From contig NZ_PNOT02000049.1 of assembly GCF_002879535.1 (NCBI RefSeq), positions 1 to 48,035 of the forward strand: DNA of 48,035 nucleotides, given 5' to 3'. This document shows positions 27,032 to 35,743 of this stretch, piece by piece. The notes beneath the pieces are model-generated. The model saw only the letters and a list, made by a program, of their open reading frames with translations, had not been told where the DNA came from and did not search any database. This stretch comes from Mesorhizobium intechi. GTDB taxonomy: Bacteria > Pseudomonadota > Alphaproteobacteria > Rhizobiales > Rhizobiaceae. Positions within the stretch are counted from its first letter, which is position 1. Every line of letters begins with the position of its first letter. The position numbers were made by a program, and so were the translations under genes.

Positions 27032-28558
27032 TCATTCGGCGGCCGCGACGTGCCGCCGGCTTATGCCGCGCATGAATTCATCGAGTGCCGCCACCTGCTC
27101 GCGGTTGAGATGCAGGCCGCGCTTGGTGCGACGCCACAGGACATCCTCTGATGTGACGGCCCATTCATTTTCAACGAGATAGCGCACTTCGGCCTCATAG
27201 AGATCACCGCCGAAACTGCGGCCGAGCTCGGCATTCGACTTGGCAAGCCCGAGCAGAAGCTGAGCCCGCGTTCCGTAAAGCCGCGTCAGCCGCCGGGCGA
27301 GGCGCGCATCGAGGAAAGGATAGGCTGTCTTCAGCTTCGCCACCTGTGCGTCGAACCCGGTCGCCGGGAAATCGCCGCCCGGCAGCGGCGCGTCCGATGT
27401 CCACGGCCTGCCGCGCTTGCCGAGAAAACCTTCGATCTTCTCCAGCATCGATTCCGACAGCCGGCGGTAGGTGGTGATCTTGCCGCCGAAGGCATTGACG
27501 ATCGGAGCTGTCCCCTCACCGCCATCGGCCTTCAGCACATAATCACGCGTCGCCTCCTGCGCCTTGGAGGCGCCGTCGTCGTAGAGCGGGCGCACGGCCG
27601 AATAGGTCCAGACGATGTCGGAGCGCTTCACGGGTTGAGCGAAATACTCGCTGGCTGCGGCGCAGAGATAATCGATCTCGGTGTCGCTGATCTTCACATC
27701 GTGCGGATCGCCGGGATAGTCCCGGTCGGTGGTGCCGATCAGTGTGAACTCGTCCTCGTAGGGAATGGCGAAAATGATGCGGCCATCCTTGTTCTGGAAG
27801 AAATAGGCGCGCGGATCGTCGAACTTCTTGGCGATGACGATATGGCTGCCCTGCACCAGACGGACATTGTGCACATCGTTCAGGCCGACGACGCCGGAAA
27901 GCACATGATCGACCCACGGTCCGGCGGCATTGACCAGCAGCCGCGCCATGATCTCTTCCGTCTCGCCGCTCTGCAGGTTCTCGATCTTGATTGTCCAAAG
28001 GCCGTTTTCGCGGCGCGCGCCGACCACTTTCGTGCGGGTCCGGATCGTCGCACCACGATCGGCGGCATCACGTGCGTTGAGCGCCACCAAGCGCGCATCA
28101 TTGACCCAGCCGTCGGAATATTCGAATGCCTTTTTGAACAACGGCTTCAAAGGCTTCCCCGCCGGATCCCTCGCCATGTCGAGCGTCCTGGTCGCCGGCA
28201 GCAATTTGCGCCCGCCAATGTGGTCGTATAGGAACAGGCCGAGCCGGATCAGCCAGGCCGGACGCAGCCCCTTGGCATAGGGCAACACGAAGCGCATCGG
28301 CCAGATGATGTGCGGCGCGTTCTTCCACAGAACCTCGCGCTCCATCAGCGCCTCGCGCACCAGGCGGAACTCGTAGAATTCGAGATAGCGCAGGCCGCCA
28401 TGGATCAGCTTGGTCGAACCGGAGGAGGTTCCGCTGGCGAGGTCGTTCATCTCGGCGAGAAAAACCGAAAACCCGCGTCCAACGGCATCGCGGGCTATGC
28501 CGCAACCGTTGATACCGCCACCTATGACGAAAATATCCCGGACTGAAGACGTGTCCAC
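27032..28558 (-). CDS. glpD: aerobic glycerol-3-phosphate dehydrogenase
   Basis: GlpD is a membrane-associated FAD enzyme that oxidises glycerol 3-phosphate to dihydroxyacetone phosphate and feeds electrons to quinone. The 508-residue protein opens with the FAD-binding DIFVIGGGINGCGIARDA, followed by LASGTSSGSTKLIHGGLRYLE, both typical. The start codon is GTG (28558), chosen because GGAGGA lies about seven bases upstream. It is the first gene after glpR, with a 127-bp gap holding repeated TTTCG/CGAAA elements that look like GlpR operators. Confidence 0.96.
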   Translation of the reverse strand: MDTSSVRDIFVIGGGINGCGIARDAVGRGFSVFLAEMNDLASGTSSGSTKLIHGGLRYLEFYEFRLVREALMEREVLWKNAPHIIWPMRFVLPYAKGLRPAWLIRLGLFLYDHIGGRKLLPATRTLDMARDPAGKPLKPLFKKAFEYSDGWVNDARLVALNARDAADRGATIRTRTKVVGARRENGLWTIKIENLQSGETEEIMARLLVNAAGPWVDHVLSGVVGLNDVHNVRLVQGSHIVIAKKFDDPRAYFFQNKDGRIIFAIPYEDEFTLIGTTDRDYPGDPHDVKISDTEIDYLCAAASEYFAQPVKRSDIVWTYSAVRPLYDDGASKAQEATRDYVLKADGGEGTAPIVNAFGGKITTYRRLSESMLEKIEGFLGKRGRPWTSDAPLPGGDFPATGFDAQVAKLKTAYPFLDARLARRLTRLYGTRAQLLLGLAKSNAELGRSFGGDLYEAEVRYLVENEWAVTSEDVLWRRTKRGLHLNREQVAALDEFMRGISRRHVAAAE

Positions 28559-28573
28559 TTAACTCCTCCACGA

Positions 28574-28652
28574 TTTCGCATTGCACCATTTTTGGTCTTT
28601 TGCGAAACCGTGGCGGAATTATTTCGAACTCATAACGAATGTCAAACGAAAT
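28574..28652. promoter_or_regulatory. putative GlpR operator cluster upstream of glpD
   Basis: The glpR-glpD gap contains an inverted pair TTTCGCA (28574-28580) and TGCGAAA (28601-28607), then TTTCGAA (28622-28628), and two AACGAA elements at 28634 and 28645, spaced 11 bp (one helix turn). The same TTTCG/CGAAA words make the palindrome upstream of glpR. DeoR-type GlpR proteins bind such AT-rich TTCG repeats. Confidence 0.55.
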
Positions 28653-28685
28653 ATCACAGACCCGTGAGGGGATCGGGTCAGGACG

Positions 28686-29453
28686 TCACCCGAGCGACGT
28701 CTCGATCAGCTGAACCTCGGCCTCCTGGCAGATCTTGCGCACCGATGGGATGTCGCAGCGGTCGGTGATGAAGGTGTTGACCTGCGACAGATGACCGATG
28801 CGCACCGGCGCCGTGCGCTCGAACTTCGTCTGGTCGGAGACCAGAATCACATGCCTGGCATTGGCAATGATCGCTTGCGCCACCTTCACCTCGCGAAAAT
28901 CGAAGTCGAGCAACGCGCCGTCATGGTCGATAGCCGAGGCGCCGATAACGGCGTAGTCGACCTTGAACTGCCTGATGAAATCGACCGCCGCCTCGCCGAC
29001 CACGCCGCCATCCGACCCCCGCACCACCCCGCCGGCAATCACCACCTCGATCGAAGGATATATACGCATCCTATTGGCAACATTGATATTATTGGTGATC
29101 ACCATCAAGCCGTTATGGTCGAGCAACGCCTTGCTGACCGCTTCCGTCGTGGTGCCGATGTTGATGAACAGCGAGGCGTTGTCGGGGATCAGCCTTGCCG
29201 CCGCGCGGCCGATGGCTTCCTTCTCGTCCGCGGCGATCTTGCGCCGAGCCTCATACTCCATGTTCTCGATACCGGACGGGAACAATGCCCCGCCATGAAT
29301 GCGGGAAAGCAGACGCTGGTCACAGAGATCATTGAGGTCCTTGCGAATGGTCTGCGGCGTCACATTGAAATGCGTGGCCAGGTCGTCGACCAGCACGCGG
29401 CCGTGGTCCTTGGCCATCTGGATGATCTCGGCATGGCGTGGCGACAGATACAT
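28686..29453 (-). CDS. glpR: DeoR-family glycerol regulon repressor
   Basis: The 255-residue protein has an N-terminal DeoR helix-turn-helix (RHAEIIQMAKDHGRVLVDDLA split over two helices, then TPQTIRKDLNDL) and a C-terminal sugar-phosphate sensing domain with INIGTTTEAVSKAL and ADYAVIGASAID-like VDYAVIGASAID. Family members release DNA when glycerol 3-phosphate binds. The ATG at 29453 follows GGGAGG; the frame is open for 17 codons more but without a ribosome site. A palindrome just upstream suggests that it represses itself as well as glpD and the transporter genes downstream. Confidence 0.92.
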   Translation of the reverse strand: MYLSPRHAEIIQMAKDHGRVLVDDLATHFNVTPQTIRKDLNDLCDQRLLSRIHGGALFPSGIENMEYEARRKIAADEKEAIGRAAARLIPDNASLFINIGTTTEAVSKALLDHNGLMVITNNINVANRMRIYPSIEVVIAGGVVRGSDGGVVGEAAVDFIRQFKVDYAVIGASAIDHDGALLDFDFREVKVAQAIIANARHVILVSDQTKFERTAPVRIGHLSQVNTFITDRCDIPSVRKICQEAEVQLIETSLG

Positions 29454-29464
29454 TGGCGGCCTCC

Positions 29465-29501
29465 CGTTTTCGTTTTTCTTGTATATAGCCGAAAACGAAA
29501 G
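29465..29501. promoter_or_regulatory. palindrome upstream of glpR, likely GlpR operator
   Basis: An inverted repeat has arms CGTTTTCGTTTTT (29465-29477) and CGAAAACGAAAG (29490-29501). It lies 12-48 bp before the glpR start and shares the TTTCG words found upstream of glpD, so autoregulation by GlpR is likely. Confidence 0.6.
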
Positions 29502-29579
29502 CAATGAAAAGGCGTAAGCCGGCTAAGGGAAATCGCCTGATTGCAAATGCAAACTCCGGCGCAATCCTGTACTCGCCTG

Positions 29580-30992
29580 TTAGGCCATGCCGCGCGCGAT
29601 TTCGGTGATGACGGCAAAAGCCGCATCGACATCGCTGGCGGTCGCCTCGAACTGGCCGACCTGGAAGCGGATTGCCACCTGCCCGTCGACCCTCGTCTGC
29701 GTCAGGTAGATGCGGCCATCGTCGTTGATCGCATTGACCAGCCGCAGATTGTGCGCGTCGGCATCGGCGCTCGAGGCCGCCTTGTGCCGGAACGAAAACA
29801 GCGACAGCATCGGTTGGCTGACGATCTCGAAATCCGGCTCCTTTGCCAGCCGCGCCGCGAGACCCTCGCTCCACGCCACATGGTTGCGGATCATGGTGCG
29901 CAGGTTTTCCAGCCCGTGGGCACGCAGCAGGAACCACAATTTCAGGGCGCGAAACCGGCGGCCGAGCGGCACCGACCATTCGGAATAGTTGATGATGCCG
30001 TCACGTCCGTGCGTCTTGAGGAATTCGGGCTTGATCGCCAGCGTACGCACCAGGTCTTCCGGCTGTCGCAAGAACTGGATGGAGCAGTCAAACTGCGCGC
30101 CCAGCCATTTGTGCGGGTTGAAGACGACAGAATCAGCCTGTTCGGCGCCGGCCCAGAAATGACGATACTCCGGGCAGATCATTGCCGACCCGGCCCAAGC
30201 GGCATCGACATGAAAATAGAGCCCATGCCGGCGCGCGACGCCGGCGACCGCGGCGATGTCGTCCGTGCCACCGATGCTGGTTCCACCGACGCTGCCTATG
30301 ATGCCGGCAGGCAGCATTCCAGCCGCGCGGTCAGCGACGATTGCCGCTTCCAGTGTTGCTGGATCCATGGAGCGGAACTGGCCGCTGACGGGAATGCGCA
30401 CCAGATTGTCCTCGCCGATGCCCGACACCCAGATCGCGCGGTCGATCGACGTGTGCACCTGATCCGAGGAATAGATGCGCAACTGGCCCTGCCCGACCAA
30501 CCCCTTTCTGTTGCCTTGCCAGTCCAGCGCGCGCTCGCGCATGGTCAGCACGGCGGCCAGTGTCGCCGACGAGGCCGAATCCTGGATGACGCCGGAAAAT
30601 CCCTCGGGCAGGCCAAGTGCCTGGCGCATCCAGTCGACGACCCGCGTCTCGAGTTCGGTCGCAGCCGGCGACGTCTGCCAAAGCATGCATTGCGCAGCCA
30701 CCGCGGAGACGAGATACTCCGCCACCACCGAAACCGGCGCCGCGTTGGCCGGGAAATAGGCGAAGAAGCGCGGGTGCTGCCAATGCGTCATGCCCGGCAC
30801 GATCTTCTCTTCGAAGTCGGCGAAGATCCTGTCCATCGGTTCGGCGTCTTCCGGCGGCGAGGCCTCAACGCTCCTGAAAATGTCACCCGGTTCGACCAGC
30901 GGCCGCACCGGCCGCTCGCGCAATGAATTGCGATAGTCGGCGCCCCAGTCGGCGGCACGTCGCGACCACTGCCGGAACTCGTCATTGTTCAT
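29580..30992 (-). CDS. PLP-dependent group II amino-acid decarboxylase
   Basis: The 470-residue enzyme belongs to the aromatic-L-amino-acid/glutamate decarboxylase family. It has the conserved N-terminal THWQHPRFFAYFPA, DSASSATLAAVLTMRERAL, HVDAAWAGSAMICPE with the PLP-ring Asp, and the Schiff-base lysine in VVFNPHKWLGAQFDCS. Product would be an amine and CO2; the THWQHP and FNPHKW forms favour aromatic amino acids. The ATG at 30992 has GGGAGG close upstream. It lies 82 bases after the Anbu gene on the same strand and may be the last gene of that run. A physiological tie to Anbu is not known. Confidence 0.9.
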   Translation of the reverse strand: MNNDEFRQWSRRAADWGADYRNSLRERPVRPLVEPGDIFRSVEASPPEDAEPMDRIFADFEEKIVPGMTHWQHPRFFAYFPANAAPVSVVAEYLVSAVAAQCMLWQTSPAATELETRVVDWMRQALGLPEGFSGVIQDSASSATLAAVLTMRERALDWQGNRKGLVGQGQLRIYSSDQVHTSIDRAIWVSGIGEDNLVRIPVSGQFRSMDPATLEAAIVADRAAGMLPAGIIGSVGGTSIGGTDDIAAVAGVARRHGLYFHVDAAWAGSAMICPEYRHFWAGAEQADSVVFNPHKWLGAQFDCSIQFLRQPEDLVRTLAIKPEFLKTHGRDGIINYSEWSVPLGRRFRALKLWFLLRAHGLENLRTMIRNHVAWSEGLAARLAKEPDFEIVSQPMLSLFSFRHKAASSADADAHNLRLVNAINDDGRIYLTQTRVDGQVAIRFQVGQFEATASDVDAAFAVITEIARGMA

Positions 30993-31074
30993 CCTGTCCT
31001 CCCGACACGATCGCAATGCCGGCACTCTTCGCCCGGCTCTCAATATATGCAAGCGCACATGGCTGCCGCGCGCC

Positions 31075-31806
31075 CTACCCCGGAAAATCCGGCAGGCTGG
31101 CAAAGGCGGTCTTCAGCGCATTCGACCAGCCATCGGAGATGGTACGGTAATACTGGTCGTCCTGAGCGATCCGCTTCTTCAGGCCAACCTTGAAGGCGTC
31201 CTTCTCCAGGAACAGCAGGTCGAGCGGCAGGCCGACCGACAGGTTCGACTTGAGTGTCGAATCGAACGACACCAGCAGCAGCTTCACCGTCTCGGCCAGG
31301 CTCATCGTCCGCTCATAAGCGCGGATGATGATTGGTTTGCCGTATTTGGTCTCGCCGATCTGGAAGAACGGCGTGTCGTCGGTCGATTCAATGAAGTTGC
31401 CCTCGGGATAGATCATGAACAGCCGCGGCGGACTGCCCATGATCTGCCCGCCGAGGATGAACGAGGCGTTGAAATAGGAATCTGCCTTCTCGCCGGCGGG
31501 AGACGATTGCGCGATCACCTCTTTCACCGTGTCCCCCACCAATCGCACCGTCTGGTACATGGACGGCGTCTCGAGCAGTTTCTCGTGACGGTCGGTCACC
31601 GCCTTGGTGCGTTCGTCGAGCAGGCTGACCACGGCCTGCGTCGTCGCCAGATTGCCGGCCGACATCAAGACGATGACACGCTCACCCGGCTGTTCCCATA
31701 CATGCATCTTCTTGAAGGTCGAGATCGAATCCATGCCGGCATTGGTGCGCGTGTCCGACATGAACACGAGCCCGCGATCGATCTTCAGGCCGACGCAATA
31801 GGTCAT
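31075..31806 (-). CDS. Anbu proteasome-like peptidase
   Basis: The 243-residue protein is an HslV/20S-beta-like N-terminal nucleophile hydrolase of the Anbu type. After removal of Met1, Thr2 becomes the nucleophile (MTYCVGLKIDRGLVF), and the catalytic Asp (SDTRTNAG, mature Asp17) and a Lys near mature position 32 are in place. Anbu forms helical, lock-washer assemblies rather than closed rings in the structures known, and its substrates are undefined. The neighbours upstream - transglutaminase-like, alpha-E and ATP-grasp genes - are the standard Anbu cluster, so the identification is firm. Confidence 0.94.
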   Translation of the reverse strand: MTYCVGLKIDRGLVFMSDTRTNAGMDSISTFKKMHVWEQPGERVIVLMSAGNLATTQAVVSLLDERTKAVTDRHEKLLETPSMYQTVRLVGDTVKEVIAQSSPAGEKADSYFNASFILGGQIMGSPPRLFMIYPEGNFIESTDDTPFFQIGETKYGKPIIIRAYERTMSLAETVKLLLVSFDSTLKSNLSVGLPLDLLFLEKDAFKVGLKKRIAQDDQYYRTISDGWSNALKTAFASLPDFPG

Positions 31807-31837
31807 GGAATCTCTTCTGGCACTAATCCTTGCGGGA

Positions 31838-32629
31838 TTACTGCTCTACCGTGACGGCGACCGCAAGCCGTTCTTCCGCCTGTCCCAGTCGAATTCCCGA
31901 CACCGGCGAGGCGTCGCGGTAGTCGCGACCGGTAGCCACCTTCACATAACGTTCGTCGGGAGAAATGCCGTTGGCGGGGTCGAAGGCAACCCAGCCGAGG
32001 CCCGCAACATGCGCTTCGGCCCAGGCATGGCTTGCCGCCTGCTCGACAGCATCCATCATCAGATAGCCGGAGACGTAGCGCGACGGAAATCCCATGGCGC
32101 GCGCGGCGGCGGCAAAGATATGGCTATGATCCTGGCAAACCCCGGCCTTCAGCGCCAGCGCCTCTTCGGCCGGTGTGGTCGCCTTGGTGCTGCCTGGCGT
32201 GTAGGCGACGCGCTCGCCGATCATGGCCATCAGCCGGTGCAGCCTTTCTATGTCGGTTCCCGTGCCGACCGCTTCGGCCAGCTTACGGATGCCGCCACCG
32301 ATGGCGGTCAGGGGCGTTTCCTGCGCGAACAGCCACAACGGCGCAAACCCCTGATGCGACCCGCAAACGCCTGACGTGTCGCGCGTCACCACCTCGCCGG
32401 ACGCCTCGACGGTGATGAAGTCGTGGCCGCCCTCGACACTCAGCAGTCTTGTGTCGTTGCCGTAGTGATCGGTAAACCGCACTTCCTCGCGCGCGCCTTC
32501 GACCTTCAGCGCCCAGGACAGCACCGTCTGCGTCTGCCCGCTGACCGGAAGCAAACGCAGCCGCTGCAACAGATATTGCACCGGCGCGTCGTAGCGATAT
32601 TCGGTCCGGTGGGTGATCTTGAGTCGCAT
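31838..32629 (-). CDS. transglutaminase-like cysteine protease of the Anbu cluster
   Basis: The 263-residue protein has an N-terminal beta-rich domain (HRTEYRYDAPVQYLLQRLRL) typical of bacterial transglutaminase-like proteins, then the catalytic core: Cys165 in KAGVCQDHSH, His201 in SHAWAEAHV and Asp217 in FDPANG. The triad is complete. It is cytosolic by sequence. The family hydrolyses or exchanges amide bonds; within Anbu clusters it probably acts on the product of the ATP-grasp/alpha-E pair. It is 7 bases after the alpha-E gene and 31 before Anbu. Confidence 0.93.
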   Translation of the reverse strand: MRLKITHRTEYRYDAPVQYLLQRLRLLPVSGQTQTVLSWALKVEGAREEVRFTDHYGNDTRLLSVEGGHDFITVEASGEVVTRDTSGVCGSHQGFAPLWLFAQETPLTAIGGGIRKLAEAVGTGTDIERLHRLMAMIGERVAYTPGSTKATTPAEEALALKAGVCQDHSHIFAAAARAMGFPSRYVSGYLMMDAVEQAASHAWAEAHVAGLGWVAFDPANGISPDERYVKVATGRDYRDASPVSGIRLGQAEERLAVAVTVEQ

Positions 32630-32636
32630 GGAGCCC

Positions 32637-33578
32637 TCAATAAAACCGGTAATCCTGCGCGATCTCGTCGCCGAGCCGGGTGTTGTCGCGAATGAACCCG
32701 GCGAGGAACTCGTGCAGACCCGCGTCGAATATATCCTTGATCGACCCGGCCCTCAGCATAGCTTGCGTTTTTTCCGCCGTCGCGTGGCAGGGGTGGCGTT
32801 CGCCGTAATCGTCGCTCAGGAATTTCAGATGTTCGGACAGGAAGCGGTAGCAGAAGGTCAATGAACGCGGCATGCGGACGTTGAGGATCAGGTAGTCGGC
32901 GATGTTGGTCGGCTTGTAGTCCGCATCATAGACCCAACGGTAGGAGCGGTGCGCTGACACCGAGCGCAGGATCGATTCCCATTGATAGTTGTCGAGCGTC
33001 GAACCAACCCATGAGATCGACGGCAGCAGCACGTAATATTTGACGTCAAGGATGCGCGCAGTGTTGTCAGCGCGCTCGACATAGGTGCCGAGCTGCGAGA
33101 AGTCGAAAATCTCGTTGCGCAGCATGGTGCCGTAGAACGAGCCGCGGATCAGCGCCGTTTCGCGCTTGATGGCATCGAGGACGCTTGGCAGGTCGCGCTC
33201 GTCGATCGGCCTCGCCAGCATCCGCTTCAGCGACATCCAGGCTTCGTTGATGCTTTCCCAGGTCTCGCGAGTCAGCGCGGTGCGCACCATGCGGGCATTG
33301 TTGCGGGCCGTCTCGATCGACGACATGGTGCTCGACGGGTTCGAGGTGTCGCGCAAAAGGAAATCAGCGACATCGGCGGCCGTATAGTCCGAATACTTCT
33401 GCTTGAAGGCGACGTCGGAGCCGGCGCTGAGCAGCACCGAGTTCCATTCCTCCGACGCGCTTTGCGTGCGGGTCAGCGCCATGCGCAGGCCGGCATCGAC
33501 CAGCCGCGCCATGTTTTCGGCCCGCTCGATGTAGCGGTTCATCCAGTAGAGCCCGTTGGCGGTGCGGCCCAAAAGCAT
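32637..33578 (-). CDS. alpha-E domain protein
   Basis: The 313-residue, mainly helical protein begins MLLGRTANGLYWMNRYIERAE (first 21 residues, split here as MLLGRTANGLYW and MNRYIERAENMARL), the signature of the alpha-E (DUF403) family. The family is found nearly always beside a circularly permuted ATP-grasp and a transglutaminase, and is thought to work with them in making or modifying a peptide. The precise role is unknown. Its gene is 7 bases upstream of the transglutaminase gene. Confidence 0.92.
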   Translation of the reverse strand: MLLGRTANGLYWMNRYIERAENMARLVDAGLRMALTRTQSASEEWNSVLLSAGSDVAFKQKYSDYTAADVADFLLRDTSNPSSTMSSIETARNNARMVRTALTRETWESINEAWMSLKRMLARPIDERDLPSVLDAIKRETALIRGSFYGTMLRNEIFDFSQLGTYVERADNTARILDVKYYVLLPSISWVGSTLDNYQWESILRSVSAHRSYRWVYDADYKPTNIADYLILNVRMPRSLTFCYRFLSEHLKFLSDDYGERHPCHATAEKTQAMLRAGSIKDIFDAGLHEFLAGFIRDNTRLGDEIAQDYRFY

Positions 33579-33599
33579 ATCAGCTTGCTCCGGTGTCGG

Positions 33600-33628
33600 G
33601 CGAATAGCGAATAGCGCGTGGCGAATAG
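33600..33628. repeat. short GCGAATAG repeat between alpha-E and ATP-grasp genes
   Basis: The octamer GCGAATAG occurs at 33600-33607, 33607-33614 and 33621-33628 in the 91-bp gap. It is the only sizeable spacer inside an otherwise tight cluster. Similar GAATAG-rich spacers are common in rhizobial intergenic DNA as far as I recall; no function is apparent. Confidence 0.5.
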
Positions 33629-33669
33629 GGAAGAATACGTCTCATGATTGCTGCGTCCCCCTGCTCGTC

Positions 33670-35106
33670 TCAATCATCCAACACCCAGGTATCTTTCGTT
33701 CCCCCGCCCTGCGACGAGTTCACGACCAGAGAGCCCTCCTTCAACGCCACGCGCGTCAGTCCGCCGGGCACGATCTGGATCCGGTCGGAAACCAGCACGT
33801 AGGGCCTGAGGTCGACATGGCGCGGCGCCAGTCCCTTGTCGGTCAGGATCGGGCAAGTCGACAGCGCAAGTGTCGGTTGGGCGATATAGTTCGAAGGTTT
33901 CGCCGCCAGTTTCTTGGCGAAGGCCTCGCACTCCTTCTTGGTCGCCGCCGGTCCGACCAGCATGCCGTAGCCGCCGGAGCCGTGCACTTCCTTGATCACC
34001 AGTTCATGGATGTGCTCCAGCACATATTTCAGGCTGTCCGGCTCCGAACAGCGCCAGGTCGGGATATTGCCGAGGATCGCCTTGCGGCCGGTGTAGAATT
34101 CGACGATCTCGGGCATGTAGGAATAAATCGCCTTGTCGTCGGCGATGCCGGTTCCCGGTGCGTTGGCGATGGTGATGTTGCCGGCGCGATAGACATCCAT
34201 GATGCCGGGTATGCCGAGGGCCGAATCCGGCCGGAAGGTCAGCGGGTCCAGGAAGGAATCGTCGACGCGGCGGTAGAGCACGTCGATTTGCTTGTAGCCT
34301 TCGGTCGTGCGCATCGCGACATGGCCGTCGACGACGCGCAGATCCTGGCCCTCGACCAGCTGCACGCCCATCTGGTCGGCAAGGAAGGCGTGTTCGAAAT
34401 AGGCGGAATTGAAGCTGCCGGGCGTCAGCACAGCGATGGTCGGCGCGCCCTTGGTGCTTTGCGGGCGAACCGCCGCCAGCGACTGGCGCAGCAGCTGCGG
34501 GTAGTTCTCCACCGGCCGCACCTTGATCTTCTGGAACAGCTCGGGGAACAGCTGCATCATCGTCTCGCGGTTCTCCAGCATGTAGGAGACGCCGGACGGG
34601 GTGCGCGCATTGTCCTCCAGCACGTAGAACTCGTCCTCGCTGATGCGCACGATATCGACGCCGATGATGTGGGTATAGACGCCGGCCGGCGGCCGCACCC
34701 CGATCATCTCCGGCAGGAACGCCTCGTTCCTGGCGATCAGGTCCCTGGGAACGCGGCCGGCGCGTAGGATCTCCTGGCGATGGTAGATGTCGTCGAGGAA
34801 GGCGTTCAGCGCCTGCACGCGCTGCTCGATGCCTTGCGTCAGGCGCCGCCACTCATTGCCGGAAATGATGCGCGGGACGATGTCGAAGGGGATCAGCCGC
34901 TCGGAGGCTTCCTGCTCGCCATAGACGGCGAAAGTGATGCCGGTCTTGCGGAAGACGCGTTCGGCGTCCTTCATCTTCTCGGTAAGTCTGGCTGGATCCT
35001 GCTCCTTCAGCCAGCGATCATAAGCCGAATACGGTCGTCTCAATCCGGAAACTTCCGGAAGCATTTCATCGAACGCTGCCAATCGCATACTCCCCTGTGA
35101 AGCCAT
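33670..35106 (-). CDS. circularly permuted ATP-grasp protein of the Anbu cluster
   Basis: The 478-residue protein has the type-2 circularly permuted ATP-grasp pattern: FDEMLPEVSGLRRPYSAYDRW near the start (in two parts FDEMLPEVSGLRRP and YSAYDRW), GVDIVRISEDEFYVLEDNARTPSG split around the metal-binding Glu/Asp, and the late VIKEVHGSGGYGMLVGP and LRPYVLVSD. ATP-grasp enzymes join a carboxylate to an amine through an acyl phosphate, so peptide-bond formation is the expected chemistry. The start is uncertain: ATGs at 35139, 35106 and 35088 share the frame, and none has an ideal ribosome site. It is the first catalytic gene of the cluster. Confidence 0.9.
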   Translation of the reverse strand: MASQGSMRLAAFDEMLPEVSGLRRPYSAYDRWLKEQDPARLTEKMKDAERVFRKTGITFAVYGEQEASERLIPFDIVPRIISGNEWRRLTQGIEQRVQALNAFLDDIYHRQEILRAGRVPRDLIARNEAFLPEMIGVRPPAGVYTHIIGVDIVRISEDEFYVLEDNARTPSGVSYMLENRETMMQLFPELFQKIKVRPVENYPQLLRQSLAAVRPQSTKGAPTIAVLTPGSFNSAYFEHAFLADQMGVQLVEGQDLRVVDGHVAMRTTEGYKQIDVLYRRVDDSFLDPLTFRPDSALGIPGIMDVYRAGNITIANAPGTGIADDKAIYSYMPEIVEFYTGRKAILGNIPTWRCSEPDSLKYVLEHIHELVIKEVHGSGGYGMLVGPAATKKECEAFAKKLAAKPSNYIAQPTLALSTCPILTDKGLAPRHVDLRPYVLVSDRIQIVPGGLTRVALKEGSLVVNSSQGGGTKDTWVLDD

Positions 35107-35252
35107 TTCACTGGCGTCGCCGAAGAAAATCAAGCGCAATCGGTGATTTGGGAGATGCGGAGGATCAGTATGTTGCTGCTGCCTAAAATTGAGGCAGTCG
35201 AAATACGACCTTGATCAGGCTTTGCCTCGTGCCCGGGCAAATGCCTTCCCGG

Positions 35253-35489
35253 CTAGAAGGCGCGGAAGGTGACGACCGTGAACGTGTCCTTGATGCCGGG
35301 GAGAATCTGCACCTTCTCGTTGACGAAATGGCCGACATCTTCCTCGTCATCGACATAGAATTTGGCGAGCAGGTCGTAATTGCCGGCGGTGGAATAGATT
35401 TCCGAAGCGATCTCGGCATCGGCAAGCGCGCTGGCGACCTCATAGGATTTGCCCAACTCGCATTTGATCTGCACGAAAAACGCCTTCAT
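35253..35489 (-). CDS. stand-alone Lrp/AsnC ligand-binding (RAM) domain protein
   Basis: The 78-residue protein MKAFFVQIKCELGKSYEV... is one RAM-type domain: a beta-alpha-beta-beta-alpha-beta fold with GNYDLLAKFYVDDEEDVGHFV. It lacks the DNA-binding half of Lrp/AsnC regulators. Such stand-alone domains form oligomers and bind amino acids, possibly modulating full-length Lrp partners. It lies 146 bp upstream of the ATP-grasp gene on the same strand; a 6-bp hairpin (CTGCCT/AGGCAG, 35179-35197) lies in the gap. Whether it belongs to the Anbu unit is open. Confidence 0.88.
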   Translation of the reverse strand: MKAFFVQIKCELGKSYEVASALADAEIASEIYSTAGNYDLLAKFYVDDEEDVGHFVNEKVQILPGIKDTFTVVTFRAF

Positions 35490-35743
35490 GGCTTCGTCCC
35501 GCTAAACGTCCAAGTCCAAGCGGCCCTTCTGGCAGACTGGAGGCGCCCTTTCAAGCACTGGAATCCGCACTGAGCCGGCGCTGCCCCTGGCCACGGCCTC
35601 GCGCAGCGCCGCGACAGGCATGACATTCTGGTGGCGAATATTCGCAATCGGTGAAACCGGGATGCACTGCGGAGCGTATGTTATCCTGCGTCTTCGGACG
35701 TCATTCTTGACGAACCTGTTCCGAGGGACAAAGGAGACAGGCC

